Origin: an uncultured Alphaproteobacteria bacterium
GTDB lineage: Bacteria > Pseudomonadota > Alphaproteobacteria > HIMB59
Assembly (NCBI GenBank): GCA_902521795.1
Contig: CABYSX010000003.1
Span: 54,221-118,220 of the forward strand
Reading direction: 5' to 3'
Length of the DNA stretch: 64,000 nucleotides
The notes under the pieces are model-generated. The model had not been told where the DNA came from. It did no database searches and was given only the letters and a program-made list of their open reading frames with translations. The first letter of the stretch is position 1, and the number at the start of each line of letters is the position of its first letter. Below, in pieces: positions 1 through 9,055 of the stretch. Position numbers and translations under genes: made by a program.

Positions 1-57
1 GAATTTGCTTTAGGCAATAATCAATTTCAATTAAATGAAAGAATTAATAATGGCTAA
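1..57 (+). CDS. Possible C-terminal tail of fmt (partial)
   Basis: An open frame enters from the left edge and stops at 55-57, eight bases inside the truA start region. The eighteen visible residues are too few to identify. Methionyl-tRNA formyltransferase (fmt) commonly precedes truA and dapE in alphaproteobacteria, so the identity is guessed from position only. Confidence 0.3.
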   Translation, partial: EFALGNNQFQLNERINNG

Positions 58-787
58 CATAAAACTTACAATTGAATATCATGGTTTGCCATATTGTGGT
101 TGGCAATATCAGAAAAATGAAAAAACTATTCAAGGTGAAATAGAAAGGGCAATATTCAAATTTTCTGGTGAGAAAAAAACAATACAAGGTGCTGGGCGGA
201 CAGATGCTGGAGTTCATGCTATTGGACAATGTGCTAGTTTCGAGTTAGATAAAAAATTTGATGATTACCAAATTTTAAATGGAATTAATTTTCATCTTGG
301 CACTGAAAAGATTAGGATCACAAAAGTTGAAAATGTAGATGATGAATTTAATGCACGTTTTACTGCGAAAAGTAAAATTTATAATTATCAAGTATTTAAT
401 AGTTTAGCACCATCAGTAATTGAAAATGACTTTAGCATACATGTTCGACAACCTTTAGATTTAGACTCAATGAGAAACGCAATTAGGTTTTTAATAGGAA
501 AACATGATTTTTCTTCATTTAGAGCACAAGGTTGTCAAGCTAACAAACCAATTAGAACCATTGATGAAGCTTCAATTGATATCGTAGATCAAAAAATAAT
601 TTTTATATTTAAAGCTCAGTCTTTTCTTTATCAACAGATTAGAATAATGGTTGGATCTTTATTAGAAGTTGGTTCAAAAAATAAAGATATAAATTGGATA
701 AGTGAATTAATTGACGCTAAAGATAGAAAACTTGCTGGACCAACAGTTCCCTCAAAAGGATTGATTTTAAAGGAGATTAGCTATTAA
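50..787 (+). CDS. truA: tRNA pseudouridine(38-40) synthase TruA
   Basis: Converts uridines 38-40 of the tRNA anticodon stem-loop to pseudouridine in the cytoplasm. The 245-residue product has the usual family length. It carries the GRTDAGVHA motif with catalytic Asp52 and the N-terminal KLTIEYHG strand. I start at ATG 50 because the KLTIEY strand normally begins a few residues in; an in-frame ATG at 35 would add five residues. The stop overlaps the proposed start of the next gene, so the two are probably translationally coupled. Confidence 0.95.
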   Translation: MANIKLTIEYHGLPYCGWQYQKNEKTIQGEIERAIFKFSGEKKTIQGAGRTDAGVHAIGQCASFELDKKFDDYQILNGINFHLGTEKIRITKVENVDDEFNARFTAKSKIYNYQVFNSLAPSVIENDFSIHVRQPLDLDSMRNAIRFLIGKHDFSSFRAQGCQANKPIRTIDEASIDIVDQKIIFIFKAQSFLYQQIRIMVGSLLEVGSKNKDINWISELIDAKDRKLAGPTVPSKGLILKEISY

Positions 788-1832
788 AATCCTTATATAC
801 ACTCAATGTTTTGCTCCAAAAATAGGGGGCATAGAGTCTGTAATGACAAACATAGCTCAGTATGCATACATTTCTCAAAACAAGGTAACAGTTTTATCTG
901 ATGGCTCTAAACTTTCATCTTCAGATTTTGATAATAAATGTAAATTTAAAATTTTTCGTTTTGACCAAATTAAATTTCTGAGAAAAAGGATTAAATCAAG
1001 TTTTGCTCACAATTTCTTAAAAGAAAATAAGATTGATTTAATCTTTTTCGATAGTTGGAAATCACTAGAGACACTAAATACATCGACAAATGCAAAAAAA
1101 ATTTGCTTAGTTCACGGTAATGAAATTTTAAACTTAAGGAAAAAAGATAGAATTTTAAATTCAATAAACAAAGCAGACTTGATAATTTTTAACTCTAATT
1201 ATACAAAAAATAAAACAATTAAAAATTTCAAAATTTCAAAAAAAATTGATCAAAAAATTATTTATCCAGCATTCATTGAAAAGATCTTTAAAATTAAAAT
1301 AATTAAAAGAAAATATGATTTATGTACTGTTGCTAGGTTAGAGTATAGGAAAGGTCATCATTTAGTATTTGAAGCAATGTCTATTCTAAAAAATAAACAC
1401 GACATTTTACTTAAATACGCTATTCTTGGAGATGGCCCAGAATTATCAAGGCTCAAAGATTTGGTAATTAGGTATTCTCTTCATGGTCAAGTAGAATTTA
1501 TAAATCAGAGTTGCCCAGTTGAAAAAATTTTCAAAAATTCATCTGTCCATATCATGCCAACTTTAACAACACCTGAGAGTGTGGAAGGTTTTGGTATATC
1601 TAATATTGAAGCAGCATCTTATGGACTACCTTGTATAGTTAGTAATAGTGGAGGTACACCTGAATCAGTTGGGGATAATGGAATTATTGTTAAAGAGAAT
1701 AGTCCAAAAGAACTAGTAAACTCAATTATTGATATTTTTAAAAAGTATAAAACATATAGTAAAAGAAGTTATATATTTGCAAACAAATTTGACTCTCAAA
1801 AAAAGATAAAAGAATATTTAAATATTTTGTAG
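783..1832 (+). CDS. Glycosyltransferase family 4 (group 1), apparent ATT start
   Basis: A GT-B glycosyltransferase that would move a sugar from a nucleotide- or lipid-linked donor onto an unknown acceptor, perhaps in envelope glycan synthesis. The C-terminal donor-binding half shows GDGPELSRL and an EGFGISNIEAASYGLP segment, followed by a GGTPESV loop. The first ATG is at 843, but the frame stays open upstream and encodes KILIYTQCFAPKIGGIE, the normal GT4 first strand and glycine loop. The only fitting start is ATT at 783, eight bases after an AAAGGAGA ribosome-binding site at 768-775 and overlapping the truA stop. That gives 349 residues. The acceptor cannot be deduced. Confidence 0.85.
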   Translation: MKILIYTQCFAPKIGGIESVMTNIAQYAYISQNKVTVLSDGSKLSSSDFDNKCKFKIFRFDQIKFLRKRIKSSFAHNFLKENKIDLIFFDSWKSLETLNTSTNAKKICLVHGNEILNLRKKDRILNSINKADLIIFNSNYTKNKTIKNFKISKKIDQKIIYPAFIEKIFKIKIIKRKYDLCTVARLEYRKGHHLVFEAMSILKNKHDILLKYAILGDGPELSRLKDLVIRYSLHGQVEFINQSCPVEKIFKNSSVHIMPTLTTPESVEGFGISNIEAASYGLPCIVSNSGGTPESVGDNGIIVKENSPKELVNSIIDIFKKYKTYSKRSYIFANKFDSQKKIKEYLNIL

Positions 1833-2294
1833 AACTTCTTCGTAGCTTGTTTTTTTTAATTCTCCTGGTTCATCACAGATTAATCTAATAATTTTAAGAT
1901 TATCTATCAGTATAACAGAGCGAATAAGTCTATGACCCATAAAGCTTTTTTCATGATTTCTAATTAATTTAGAAGACTCTAAAAATTCATTATTACCATC
2001 AGATAAAAATAAGATTTTTGAAGCCCCTAATTCTTTTCTCCACAAATCTAGCACATAGGGATCATTAGTAGTCATACAGCAAATCAGATCTATTTTTTTT
2101 TCAGACATTAAATTTTTTGCACCATTGATGAAGGGGGGAAGGTGTTGTATGTGACAGGTTGATGTGAACGCGCCAGGAGCACAAATTATTAATGTCCTTT
2201 TAAATTTAAGGTTATCATGTAGCCCGAAATTCTTAGTCCCATCTGCAGAAACAGATCTTAAAATAATATCAGGAATTAAATCTCCCTCTTTCAA
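1818..2294 (-). CDS. Peroxiredoxin, Prx5-like (AhpC/TSA superfamily)
   Basis: A thiol peroxidase that reduces hydrogen peroxide or organic peroxides. The 158 residues include PGAFTSTCHIQHLP, which matches the Prx5 active-site signature PGAFTPTC with the peroxidatic Cys at position 47. Cys38 and Cys94-Cys95 are other cysteines, but a resolving role cannot be assigned. The gene overlaps dapE by four bases and its end overlaps the convergent glycosyltransferase by 15 bases. It is the last gene of the rpmH-to-dapE run. Confidence 0.88.
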   Translation of the reverse strand: MKEGDLIPDIILRSVSADGTKNFGLHDNLKFKRTLIICAPGAFTSTCHIQHLPPFINGAKNLMSEKKIDLICCMTTNDPYVLDLWRKELGASKILFLSDGNNEFLESSKLIRNHEKSFMGHRLIRSVILIDNLKIIRLICDEPGELKKTSYEEVLQNI

Positions 2295-3454
2295 TTATGG
2301 AAAAAGTTTTCTAATGTTTTAAGATATATTTTTTCAGTAGTTTTAAGATCATCCACTGAAACACATTCATTAACTTTGTGAAGTGTTTTATTAATCGTTC
2401 CAAATTCAAAAACAGGACAAACTTCCTGCATAAATCTAGCATCTGATGTTCCGCCACCAGTATCTTGACTTGCCTCTAATCCAGTTACATCTTTTATTGC
2501 TTTAATACAATGCTTTGTAAATGGGCTATCAAAAGCTTGGAAGGGCATACCTCTAAAAGTTAATTTCAAATTATATTTACAATTGTTCTCTGAGCAAATC
2601 TTAGTTAAATGTTTGTCAAAATAGTTTTGTATTTTTGCTTGATCCCAATTATCATTAAATCGCATGTCACCTACAGTAATTAATTTTTCAGGGATAACAT
2701 TTTTTGCTTTATTATTTAAATTTATTTGGGTGAACTGAAGAGTTGAAGGTTCAAAGTATTCCGCTCCATCATCAAGTTTCTGATCATCGAAAAAAGAGAT
2801 TAACTTAGACATGCAATGCAGTGGGTTTTGAGCTAGTTGAGGGTAAGCAGCGTGTCCTTGTTTACCAATAATTTCAATTTGAACATCTACAGCTCCTTTT
2901 CTTCCCACTTTTATTTGATCACCAATTACTTTCTCTGAAGATGACTCAGTAGCTATTGAGCCATCAATCCTTATATTATTTTCTTTTAACCATTTTACGA
3001 CCTTCTTCACTCCGTTAACAGAGTCAGCCTCTTCATCTCCTGTGATAATAAAACTTATTGTGCCGTTAAAATCCTTGTTTTCCTTAATAAATTTAAAAAC
3101 ACTCACCATACTAGCTGCAGTACAACCCTTCATATCCTCAGATCCACGACCATAAAGATACCCATCTTTAATTGTTGGCTTAAAAGGATGAGTGTCCCAA
3201 TCTTCTAAGTTACCAGGAGGCACTACGTCAACATGACATAAAAAATTAAAATGTTTTCCATTGGTGTTGGTTGGTCCATATGTAGCCATGATATTTATGA
3301 CTTCGTAGCTTCCATCCCCATCAAAATTTAATTGTTTAGTTACAAAACCATTTTCTTCAAATGTTTTAATTAAAAAGTCAAAAATATCTTGCTTCGCAGG
3401 AGTAACAGAATCAAAAGATATTAATTTTTTTGATAGTTCTATTGTGTCTAACAT
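2291..3454 (-). CDS. dapE: Succinyl-diaminopimelate desuccinylase DapE
   Basis: Hydrolyses N-succinyl-LL-diaminopimelate to LL-diaminopimelate and succinate in the succinylase branch of lysine and peptidoglycan precursor synthesis. The 387-residue M20 metallopeptidase-fold protein shows the metal ligands His74 (CHVDVVPPG), Asp107 (GSEDMKG) and the GDEEAD pair near 139-144. The lid domain lies in the middle. One base separates it from dapD upstream, so two steps of the pathway are co-transcribed. Confidence 0.96.
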   Translation of the reverse strand: MLDTIELSKKLISFDSVTPAKQDIFDFLIKTFEENGFVTKQLNFDGDGSYEVINIMATYGPTNTNGKHFNFLCHVDVVPPGNLEDWDTHPFKPTIKDGYLYGRGSEDMKGCTAASMVSVFKFIKENKDFNGTISFIITGDEEADSVNGVKKVVKWLKENNIRIDGSIATESSSEKVIGDQIKVGRKGAVDVQIEIIGKQGHAAYPQLAQNPLHCMSKLISFFDDQKLDDGAEYFEPSTLQFTQINLNNKAKNVIPEKLITVGDMRFNDNWDQAKIQNYFDKHLTKICSENNCKYNLKLTFRGMPFQAFDSPFTKHCIKAIKDVTGLEASQDTGGGTSDARFMQEVCPVFEFGTINKTLHKVNECVSVDDLKTTEKIYLKTLENFFHN

Positions 3455-3455
3455 C

Positions 3456-4286
3456 TTAATCTCTTAACAATTCATTAACTGAGGTTTTTGATCGAGTTTT
3501 TTCATCAACAGTTTTAACAATAACAACACAGTACAAAGATGCATCACCTTTTGAACTTGGAAGACTACCTGGTACAACAACTGAATAAGGAGGAACTTTT
3601 CCCATATAAATTTCTTTAGTTTCACGATTATAAATTTTAGTTGAAGCTCCAATAAATACCCCCATAGATAATACTGAACCCTCTCCAACTATCACACCCT
3701 CTGCAACTTCAGATCTAGCACCAATAAAACAATTATCTTCAATTATTACAGGGTTTGCTTGTAAGGGTTCTAACACTCCTCCTATACCTGCACCACCTGA
3801 AATATGACAATTTTTTCCAACTTGCGCGCAAGAACCAACTGTTGCCCAAGTGTCTACCATAGTTCCTTCATCAACATAAGCACCTAGGTTAACAAAACAG
3901 GGCATTAAGACAGCACTCTTTGCAATAAAAGCTGACCTCCTTACAACACAGTTAGGAACTGCTCTAAAGCCAGCTGATTGAAAATTTTCCGATGTCCAAT
4001 TTTGAAATTTTGAGGGAACTTTATCCCACCATGAAGTATTCCCATGGCTGACACTTGGGCCACCGCTAATCATTTCCATATCCTGTATTCTAAAACTTAA
4101 AAGTATCGCTTTTTTAAGCCATTGATTGACGTGCCAAATATCATCTTTTTTTTCGCATACTCGAAGCTTTCCTTGATCTAATAAGTTAAGAACATTCTCT
4201 ATACTTTTTTTTGCTTCGCTATCCTCAATAAAATTAATTTGATCTCTTTGATCCCATAACTTTTCAATAACTTCTTGATTGCTCAT
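3456..4286 (-). CDS. dapD: Tetrahydrodipicolinate N-succinyltransferase DapD
   Basis: Transfers succinyl from succinyl-CoA to tetrahydrodipicolinate, committing it to the succinylase route of diaminopimelate synthesis. The 276-residue product has a helical N-terminal domain, then left-handed beta-helix hexapeptide repeats from about residue 105 to 220 (for example [20 protein letters not shown]). The family segment [13 protein letters not shown] is intact. It is followed at once by dapE. Confidence 0.96.
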   Translation of the reverse strand: MSNQEVIEKLWDQRDQINFIEDSEAKKSIENVLNLLDQGKLRVCEKKDDIWHVNQWLKKAILLSFRIQDMEMISGGPSVSHGNTSWWDKVPSKFQNWTSENFQSAGFRAVPNCVVRRSAFIAKSAVLMPCFVNLGAYVDEGTMVDTWATVGSCAQVGKNCHISGGAGIGGVLEPLQANPVIIEDNCFIGARSEVAEGVIVGEGSVLSMGVFIGASTKIYNRETKEIYMGKVPPYSVVVPGSLPSSKGDASLYCVVIVKTVDEKTRSKTSVNELLRD

Positions 4287-4293
4287 ACTACCT

Positions 4294-4977
4294 TTATATT
4301 ACGTTTTTTAAGAAATTTTCCAAATCATCAGTAACATGAGAAATATAACCTTTTTCATCAATAATTTTTTGAATATCTGTTTGTTGGTTAACATCTTTAT
4401 TTAAGTTGTATTCTAAATTATTCGTTACCCAAACTGTTTGCCATCCCATATTATGAGGCTCTTTTAAATTGATATGAAGATCTTCAAACATGGCCGTTGA
4501 GCTGTTGTCTAAATTAAATTTCTCCTGAAATGAGTCATAAACTTCCTTATGGGGTTTTGGCATATAATTACTCTCTGAAATATCAAAACATCCATCAAAA
4601 ATATCTGTCATATTAAGCTTTTCTAATACTTTTTCGACATGTTCGAAGTTAGCATTTGTAAAAATATATTTTTTTCCATTCAAGTTTTTTAATATTTGTG
4701 CCAATGGAATATTTGGCTGAACTACTTCATAATTAATTTGATGAACGTAGTCTAAATATTCATCAGGGTTAACTTGATGCTCGATCATAAGTCCTCTAAG
4801 CGTCGTTCCATACTGATGATAATATTTAGATCTTAGAGCTTGAGCATCTCCAGAGGCTAAATTTAATTTTTCCTCAATAAACCTTCCCATTAGAATGTGA
4901 ACCTTATCAAACAAACCACACTCTGCTTTATAAAGGGTGTTATCTAAATCAAAAACCCAGTTAGTAATGTTATTCAT
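4294..4977 (-). CDS. HAD-superfamily pyrimidine 5'-nucleotidase-like hydrolase
   Basis: A cytoplasmic phosphatase of the HAD superfamily. The nucleophile motif [10 protein letters not shown] sits at residues 7-16 with Asp10 and Asp12. The cap starts with the helix after it, motif II is FTNAN, motif III a lysine in MPKPHKEVY and motif [10 protein letters not shown]. This arrangement fits the pyrimidine 5'-nucleotidase subgroup often found in alphaproteobacteria. It lies seven bases upstream of dapD in the same run. The substrate is inferred from family only. Confidence 0.82.
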   Translation of the reverse strand: MNNITNWVFDLDNTLYKAECGLFDKVHILMGRFIEEKLNLASGDAQALRSKYYHQYGTTLRGLMIEHQVNPDEYLDYVHQINYEVVQPNIPLAQILKNLNGKKYIFTNANFEHVEKVLEKLNMTDIFDGCFDISESNYMPKPHKEVYDSFQEKFNLDNSSTAMFEDLHINLKEPHNMGWQTVWVTNNLEYNLNKDVNQQTDIQKIIDEKGYISHVTDDLENFLKNVI

Positions 4978-5020
4978 AATCGTGTTAAACTAATGTTTAT
5001 TCTAAAAAAGCCAAGAAGAT

Positions 5021-5596
5021 TTACAAAAATTCAAAAACTTTTTTTTGAATTTCAAATACATTATTATTTGTTTTTGAACTAACTATGAAGTTCTCAAATT
5101 TATCATTTAATTCGTCTATAAAAGGTGACTTTTCTTTTATTTTTTTATCACTCTTAGTGTAACAAATAATAACTTTGTCTTTTATCTCTCTCATGGAGTC
5201 AATCATCTCTATATCTATTTTTTTTGGCCCCAACGAATTATCAATTAAAACAAATATTTTCTTTAAGTTTTCACGAGATGTTAAATATTGAGATACAAGA
5301 TCTGATATTTGAAAGGCTTCTTTTTGAGATATCTTTGCAAATCCATAGCCTGGAAGATCAACAACCATCATTGAATCCCCATGATTAAAAAAATTAATTT
5401 GTCTTGTTTTACCTGGTGTATTAGAGATATGCGCTAGTTTTTTCATAAAAATTGCATTAATAAGACTTGATTTTCCAACATTAGATCTGCCAATAAAAGC
5501 TATTTCAGGAAAGCTTACGTTAGGATATTGACGAGGTTGTGTTGCGCTTAGTAAAAACGTAGTTTGTTTTTTAAAGTAATTTGAGACAAGGCTCAT
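5021..5596 (-). CDS. engB: Ribosome biogenesis GTPase EngB (YsxC/YihA)
   Basis: A small GTPase needed for late large-subunit assembly. Its 191 residues hold all G motifs: GRSNVGKSS at 36-44 (P-loop), the TPGKTRQINFF switch, DLPGYGFA (G3) and TKSD (G4). The start overlaps the yidC stop by one base, so it is translated from the same transcript. Confidence 0.95.
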   Translation of the reverse strand: MSLVSNYFKKQTTFLLSATQPRQYPNVSFPEIAFIGRSNVGKSSLINAIFMKKLAHISNTPGKTRQINFFNHGDSMMVVDLPGYGFAKISQKEAFQISDLVSQYLTSRENLKKIFVLIDNSLGPKKIDIEMIDSMREIKDKVIICYTKSDKKIKEKSPFIDELNDKFENFIVSSKTNNNVFEIQKKVFEFL

Positions 5597-7284
5597 TAAC
5601 TCTTCATAATTTTTCTTTGTATTATGTATTGTTGGGCCATTGATAATACATTATTTGTTGTCCAATAAATAACTAGCCCTGCCGCAAAGCCACCTAAAAT
5701 AAAAGTAAATACGATTGGTAATAAACCAAAAATTTTTGCTTGCATCTTGTCTACTGGGGCAGGATTTAATTTAAATTGTACATACATCGAGATACCCATT
5801 AAAATTGGCCAAATACCCACATTTAGAATTTGTAATATACCCGGAACATTCCAATCTACAAATCCAAATAGAGTAAGTGCTCCTAAAGGGTCAGGTGCAG
5901 AGAGGTCGTGTATCCATCCTATAAAAGGAGCATGCCTCATTTCAATAGTCACAAACAAAACTTTATACAAGGCAAAAAATACTGGTATTTGTAAAAGAAT
6001 TGGTAAGCAACCAGCAATAGGGTTTGCCTTCTCCTTTTTATATAAAGCCATCATTTCTTTTTGCATTCCAGCTCTATCATCACCATATTGCTCCTTAAGT
6101 CTTTGCATTTCAGGCGCTAGTTTTTTCATTTTAGCCATTGATTTAAAAGACTGTTGTGCAAGAGGAAAAAAACAAATTCTCATAAGAATTGTAAACAATA
6201 TAATAGACCATCCAAAGTTCCCCACGTATCCAAATATAAACTCTAAAACATTAAAAATAGGCTTGGTTAAAAAATAAAACCAACCAAAGTCTACTGAGCG
6301 ATCAAATCCATCAAAACCATATTCCTCCATGTATTTATCAATAACATTTACAATTTTTGGTCCTGCAAAAATCTTAAAATTATGAGATATACTAGCATTG
6401 TTAGAAACAGATATTTTATCTCCAACAATATCAGTTTGAAAATTATCTACACTATCCACAAAATTATAACTGTACGTTTGTTGAACAGGTTCGTTTTGAT
6501 TAGGGATTATAGCTGTTTGCCAATACTTATCAGTCATCCCAATCCAACCTCCAACAGAAGAATGTTTAATTTTTTTATCGTCTTTTAGATCGTCATAATC
6601 ATATTCCTCTAAAACACCATCAGTTATTGATAAGGGTCCTTCATGTAAAATGAAGAAATTTTGCATTTCAGGAATACCTTGTCTTTTGGACAGACCATAA
6701 GGGTAAAGGTCAAAAGAAAGACCAGAATTATTTATAACCCTTTGATCAACATTAAATAAATAGTTTTCATCAAGAGAAATTATTTTCTCAAAAGTAATAT
6801 TCTGATCACTTGTCCAAGTGAGTTTTACAGGATCATTAATACTAATTGAGTTTTTATCAGCAGACCAAATACTGTTGCTATCAGGTAGTTCAATTGTACT
6901 ATCAGAACTTACCCATCCAGTATCCAAATAATAAGCATTATCTGATCCTAAAGGGTTCAAAAATTCAATTAAGTCAGATGTTGGATCTAGAGTCTCTCTA
7001 AATTCTTCTAAGGTTAAATCATCAATTAGCCCACCATTTAAGTTTATAGAGCCTTTAATTTTTGAATTATCAAAATCTACTCTTCCCGTTGCATTTATTA
7101 CTTCATTCCTCTCAGCTAAAACAGTAGTTGTAGATTTTTGAATACTGAGATCAACCAGGCTTTCACCATTTGCTTGTTCTTCGGTAATTGGTGTTCTCTC
7201 TGGTTGAGGTACTAGTAATTGAAAACCAAAAATGATTGCCATTGAAATAATGATTGCTAAAAATAAGTTTTTTTGGTTTTCCAT
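5596..7284 (-). CDS. yidC: Membrane protein insertase YidC
   Basis: Inserts and folds inner-membrane proteins, with or without SecYEG. The 562-residue product is of the Gram-negative type: an N-terminal membrane anchor at about residues 7-25, a long periplasmic beta domain to about residue 340, then the conserved five-helix core beginning near FGWSIILFTILMRICFFPLA. That core contains the conserved arginine of the hydrophilic groove in LMRICF. It ends shortly after the last helix, with a short basic tail. It sits one base after yidD in the rpmH-rnpA-yidD-yidC order. Confidence 0.96.
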   Translation of the reverse strand: MENQKNLFLAIIISMAIIFGFQLLVPQPERTPITEEQANGESLVDLSIQKSTTTVLAERNEVINATGRVDFDNSKIKGSINLNGGLIDDLTLEEFRETLDPTSDLIEFLNPLGSDNAYYLDTGWVSSDSTIELPDSNSIWSADKNSISINDPVKLTWTSDQNITFEKIISLDENYLFNVDQRVINNSGLSFDLYPYGLSKRQGIPEMQNFFILHEGPLSITDGVLEEYDYDDLKDDKKIKHSSVGGWIGMTDKYWQTAIIPNQNEPVQQTYSYNFVDSVDNFQTDIVGDKISVSNNASISHNFKIFAGPKIVNVIDKYMEEYGFDGFDRSVDFGWFYFLTKPIFNVLEFIFGYVGNFGWSIILFTILMRICFFPLAQQSFKSMAKMKKLAPEMQRLKEQYGDDRAGMQKEMMALYKKEKANPIAGCLPILLQIPVFFALYKVLFVTIEMRHAPFIGWIHDLSAPDPLGALTLFGFVDWNVPGILQILNVGIWPILMGISMYVQFKLNPAPVDKMQAKIFGLLPIVFTFILGGFAAGLVIYWTTNNVLSMAQQYIIQRKIMKS

Positions 7285-7285
7285 A

Positions 7286-7522
7286 TTATTTTTTTACAGG
7301 ATCGTACCCCGATGAACCTAAAGGGTTACATTTTAGAATTCGAAGAGTTCCTTTTGTTATCCCTTTTAAAACACCAAATTCTTGAATAGCTTCAATTGTA
7401 TACTGAGAGCATGTCGGAAGATGTCTACAAGTGTTGGGTAACATAGGTGATATAAATAACTGATAGATTTTTATAGGAGTAATAAAAAGTATCTTCCAGA
7501 GTTTTTTAATATTATTTTTCAT
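7286..7522 (-). CDS. yidD: Membrane protein insertion efficiency factor YidD
   Basis: A small membrane-associated helper of YidC. The signature YQLFISPMLPNTCRHLPTCS with following SQYTIEAI is intact, and the C-terminus has the usual NPLGSSGYDPV. I prefer the internal ATG at 7522 (78 residues, MKNNIKKLWK), the usual length; an ATG at 7540 adds six residues. Both starts lie inside the end of rnpA, so translation is probably coupled. Confidence 0.93.
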   Translation of the reverse strand: MKNNIKKLWKILFITPIKIYQLFISPMLPNTCRHLPTCSQYTIEAIQEFGVLKGITKGTLRILKCNPLGSSGYDPVKK

Positions 7523-7841
7523 ATGATATGAATTTTTCAATATCTTGTTTTAAATCAATAAAAGGTACTTTCAAAACTGTTTTTTTTAGTATTAACACAA
7601 ATTTAACTTGATTTAATGTGTTTATAAGATTGCTCGTACGAATTGCTTCTCTGGTTCTTCTTTTAGCTCTATTCCTTTCAACAGCATTTCCAAGCTTTTT
7701 ACTGGCAATAATACCAACTAGAAAAGACTCTAAATTAGCATCATGGAGAATATAACCATTAAAATATGAACTTTTAAAGTAGTGACCTTTATTTCTAATT
7801 TGAGAAAATTCGGATGATTTTTTTAGAGTTGGGAGTCTCAA
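7512..7841 (-). CDS. rnpA: Ribonuclease P protein component RnpA
   Basis: The protein subunit of RNase P, which with the catalytic RNA removes tRNA 5' leaders. The 109-residue basic protein carries the RNR-type motif as KKLGNAVERNRAKRRTREA, which binds the RNA subunit. The start codon is TTG, three bases after the rpmH stop, giving MRLPTLKKSSEF with the typical LPTLKKSSEF opening. Confidence 0.95.
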   Translation of the reverse strand: MRLPTLKKSSEFSQIRNKGHYFKSSYFNGYILHDANLESFLVGIIASKKLGNAVERNRAKRRTREAIRTSNLINTLNQVKFVLILKKTVLKVPFIDLKQDIEKFISYEK

Positions 7842-7844
7842 TAA

Positions 7845-7979
7845 TTAGGCTGATAGTCTAGATCGACCTTTAGCTCTTCTTGCATTAATAACTTTACGAC
7901 CGCCAACAGTTGCCATTCTAGACCGAAAACCGTGTCTTCTTTTTCTAACTAATTGGCTGGGTTGATATGTTCTTTTCAT
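7845..7979 (-). CDS. rpmH: 50S ribosomal protein L34
   Basis: The 44-codon gene begins [18 protein letters not shown] and ends [11 protein letters not shown], the full canonical L34 sequence. L34 is a tiny basic protein of the large subunit. It leads the rnpA-yidD-yidC run and is divergent from panC, so the promoter for the run should lie in 7980-8052. Confidence 0.97.
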   Translation of the reverse strand: MKRTYQPSQLVRKRRHGFRSRMATVGGRKVINARRAKGRSRLSA

Positions 7980-8008
7980 TATTATTACACCTAAAAAATA
8001 GGTTCCTA

Positions 8009-8036
8009 CATTTAACAATTATTGATATGAAGTCAA
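8009..8036 (-). promoter_or_regulatory. Possible promoter for the rpmH run
   Basis: Reading on the minus strand, TTGACT at 8031-8036 is followed after 16 bases by TAAATG at 8009-8014. The -35 element is good and the -10 weak. It lies about 30 bases upstream of rpmH, in the only space available. This is judged by eye. Confidence 0.3.
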
Positions 8037-8052
8037 TAAATAAAAACAAATT

Positions 8053-8883
8053 ATGCTGATAATTAAAGATATTTCTAATTTGCAGTCCTATTTGAGCGCT
8101 TATCAAAATCGAAAATATTCAATTGGTTATGTGCCAACAATGGGAGCTCTTCACAAAGGACATGGTGAATTAATCAAGCAATCAAAAAAAAATAACCACA
8201 AAACTATTGTCAGTATTTTTGTTAATGAAAAACAATTTAGTAGTAAAGAGGATTTTGAAACCTATCCAAGGAATAAAGGTTTTGATTATGATTTCTGCAT
8301 AGATAACGAAGTAGACATACTATTTGAACCCTCATCTGAGGAAATATTTAAAAATGATGAAACTCTATTAAAGAATAAAAATTTTAAAGATATTCTTTGT
8401 GATAAATTTAGAAGAGGACACTTTGACGGTGTTATCACTGTTCTTGATAAATTTTTTTCCATTATAAAAAGTAATAAAGTTTATTTTGGCGAAAAAGATT
8501 ATCAGCAACTAAAGATCATTGAGAAATTTATTGAAGAAAAATACAAATCTTTAGACTTAGTTTCTGTCCCAACACAAAGACACGAAGAGGGAATAGCTTA
8601 TTCATCAAGAAATGAAAAGCTAAGTAAAAAGCAAACTCAAGATTTTGTAGATTTTCATAAAAAAGTTAAAAATTTTATAGGTTCTCTTGAAGAGTCTTTA
8701 GATATTGAAACAGCTAACCAAAAAGCAAATGATTTTATGAAATTACAAAATATTGATAAATTTGATTATTTTGAATTCAGAAATTATACTGACCTAAGTT
8801 TTGTCGGTACTGTATCTCATGCCAGACTTTTCTATGCAATCTATAAAGGTAAAATTAGATTAATTGATAATTTAAAAGTTTAA
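8053..8883 (+). CDS. panC: Pantothenate synthetase PanC
   Basis: Joins pantoate and beta-alanine using ATP, the last step to vitamin B5. The 276-residue product has the family core: VPTMGALHKGHGEL at 27-40 with the HxGH nucleotide motif (His34, His37), SIFVNEKQF and the C-terminal AYSSRNEKLS loop. The usual proline after VN in the FVNPxQF motif is Glu here. No panB is adjacent. It ends two bases before the 3' end of the convergent tRNA-Arg gene. Confidence 0.94.
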   Translation: MLIIKDISNLQSYLSAYQNRKYSIGYVPTMGALHKGHGELIKQSKKNNHKTIVSIFVNEKQFSSKEDFETYPRNKGFDYDFCIDNEVDILFEPSSEEIFKNDETLLKNKNFKDILCDKFRRGHFDGVITVLDKFFSIIKSNKVYFGEKDYQQLKIIEKFIEEKYKSLDLVSVPTQRHEEGIAYSSRNEKLSKKQTQDFVDFHKKVKNFIGSLEESLDIETANQKANDFMKLQNIDKFDYFEFRNYTDLSFVGTVSHARLFYAIYKGKIRLIDNLKV

Positions 8884-8885
8884 AT

Positions 8886-8960
8886 TGGCGGTTCTGCAAG
8901 GATTCGAACCCTGAATTCTTGATCCGTAGTCAAGTGTGATATCCGTTTCACCACAGAACC
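8886..8960 (-). tRNA. tRNA-Arg (anticodon ACG), CCA encoded
   Basis: Read on the minus strand, GGTTCTG at 8960-8954 pairs with CAGAACC to make the acceptor stem. The D stem is GTGA/TCAC. The anticodon stem is CTTGA/TCAAG around the loop CTACGGA, so the anticodon is ACG (inosine-modified in bacteria, reading CGU, CGC and CGA). The T arm contains GGTTCGAATCC. Discriminator G and a genomic CCA close the 3' end, facing the panC stop. A near copy of its 5' half lies at 10404-10442, and a TATACT at 8974-8969 could be its -10 element. Confidence 0.95.
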
Positions 8961-8963
8961 TTA
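8925..8963 (+). repeat. att-like repeat, left copy (inside tRNA-Arg)
   Basis: Thirty-nine bases covering the tRNA 5' end to the anticodon loop plus three flanking bases. It matches 10404-10442 with one mismatch (C at 8951 against G at 10430). It serves as the left boundary of the element and as the working 5' half of the tRNA gene. Confidence 0.85.
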
Positions 8964-9013
8964 ATCTAAGTATATCACCATAATTCAATCGTTGTACTTA
9001 ATCCTACGAAACT

Positions 9014-9031
9014 CATTACGGAGCCATTACG
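9014..9031 (+). repeat. Paired CATTACG repeats, left end
   Basis: Two CATTACG heptamers start at 9014 and 9025, 11 bases apart. The same pair with the same spacing occurs at 10310 and 10321. Their place next to the integrase remnant suggests arm-type integrase binding sites; this is inference. Confidence 0.6.
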
Positions 9032-9055
9032 GGCAACGAATGAAGAAGGGATATA

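Noticed and set aside
5747..6277. 176-codon frame antisense to yidC
   Set aside because: No ribosome-binding site or family; it is a shadow of the conserved YidC core.
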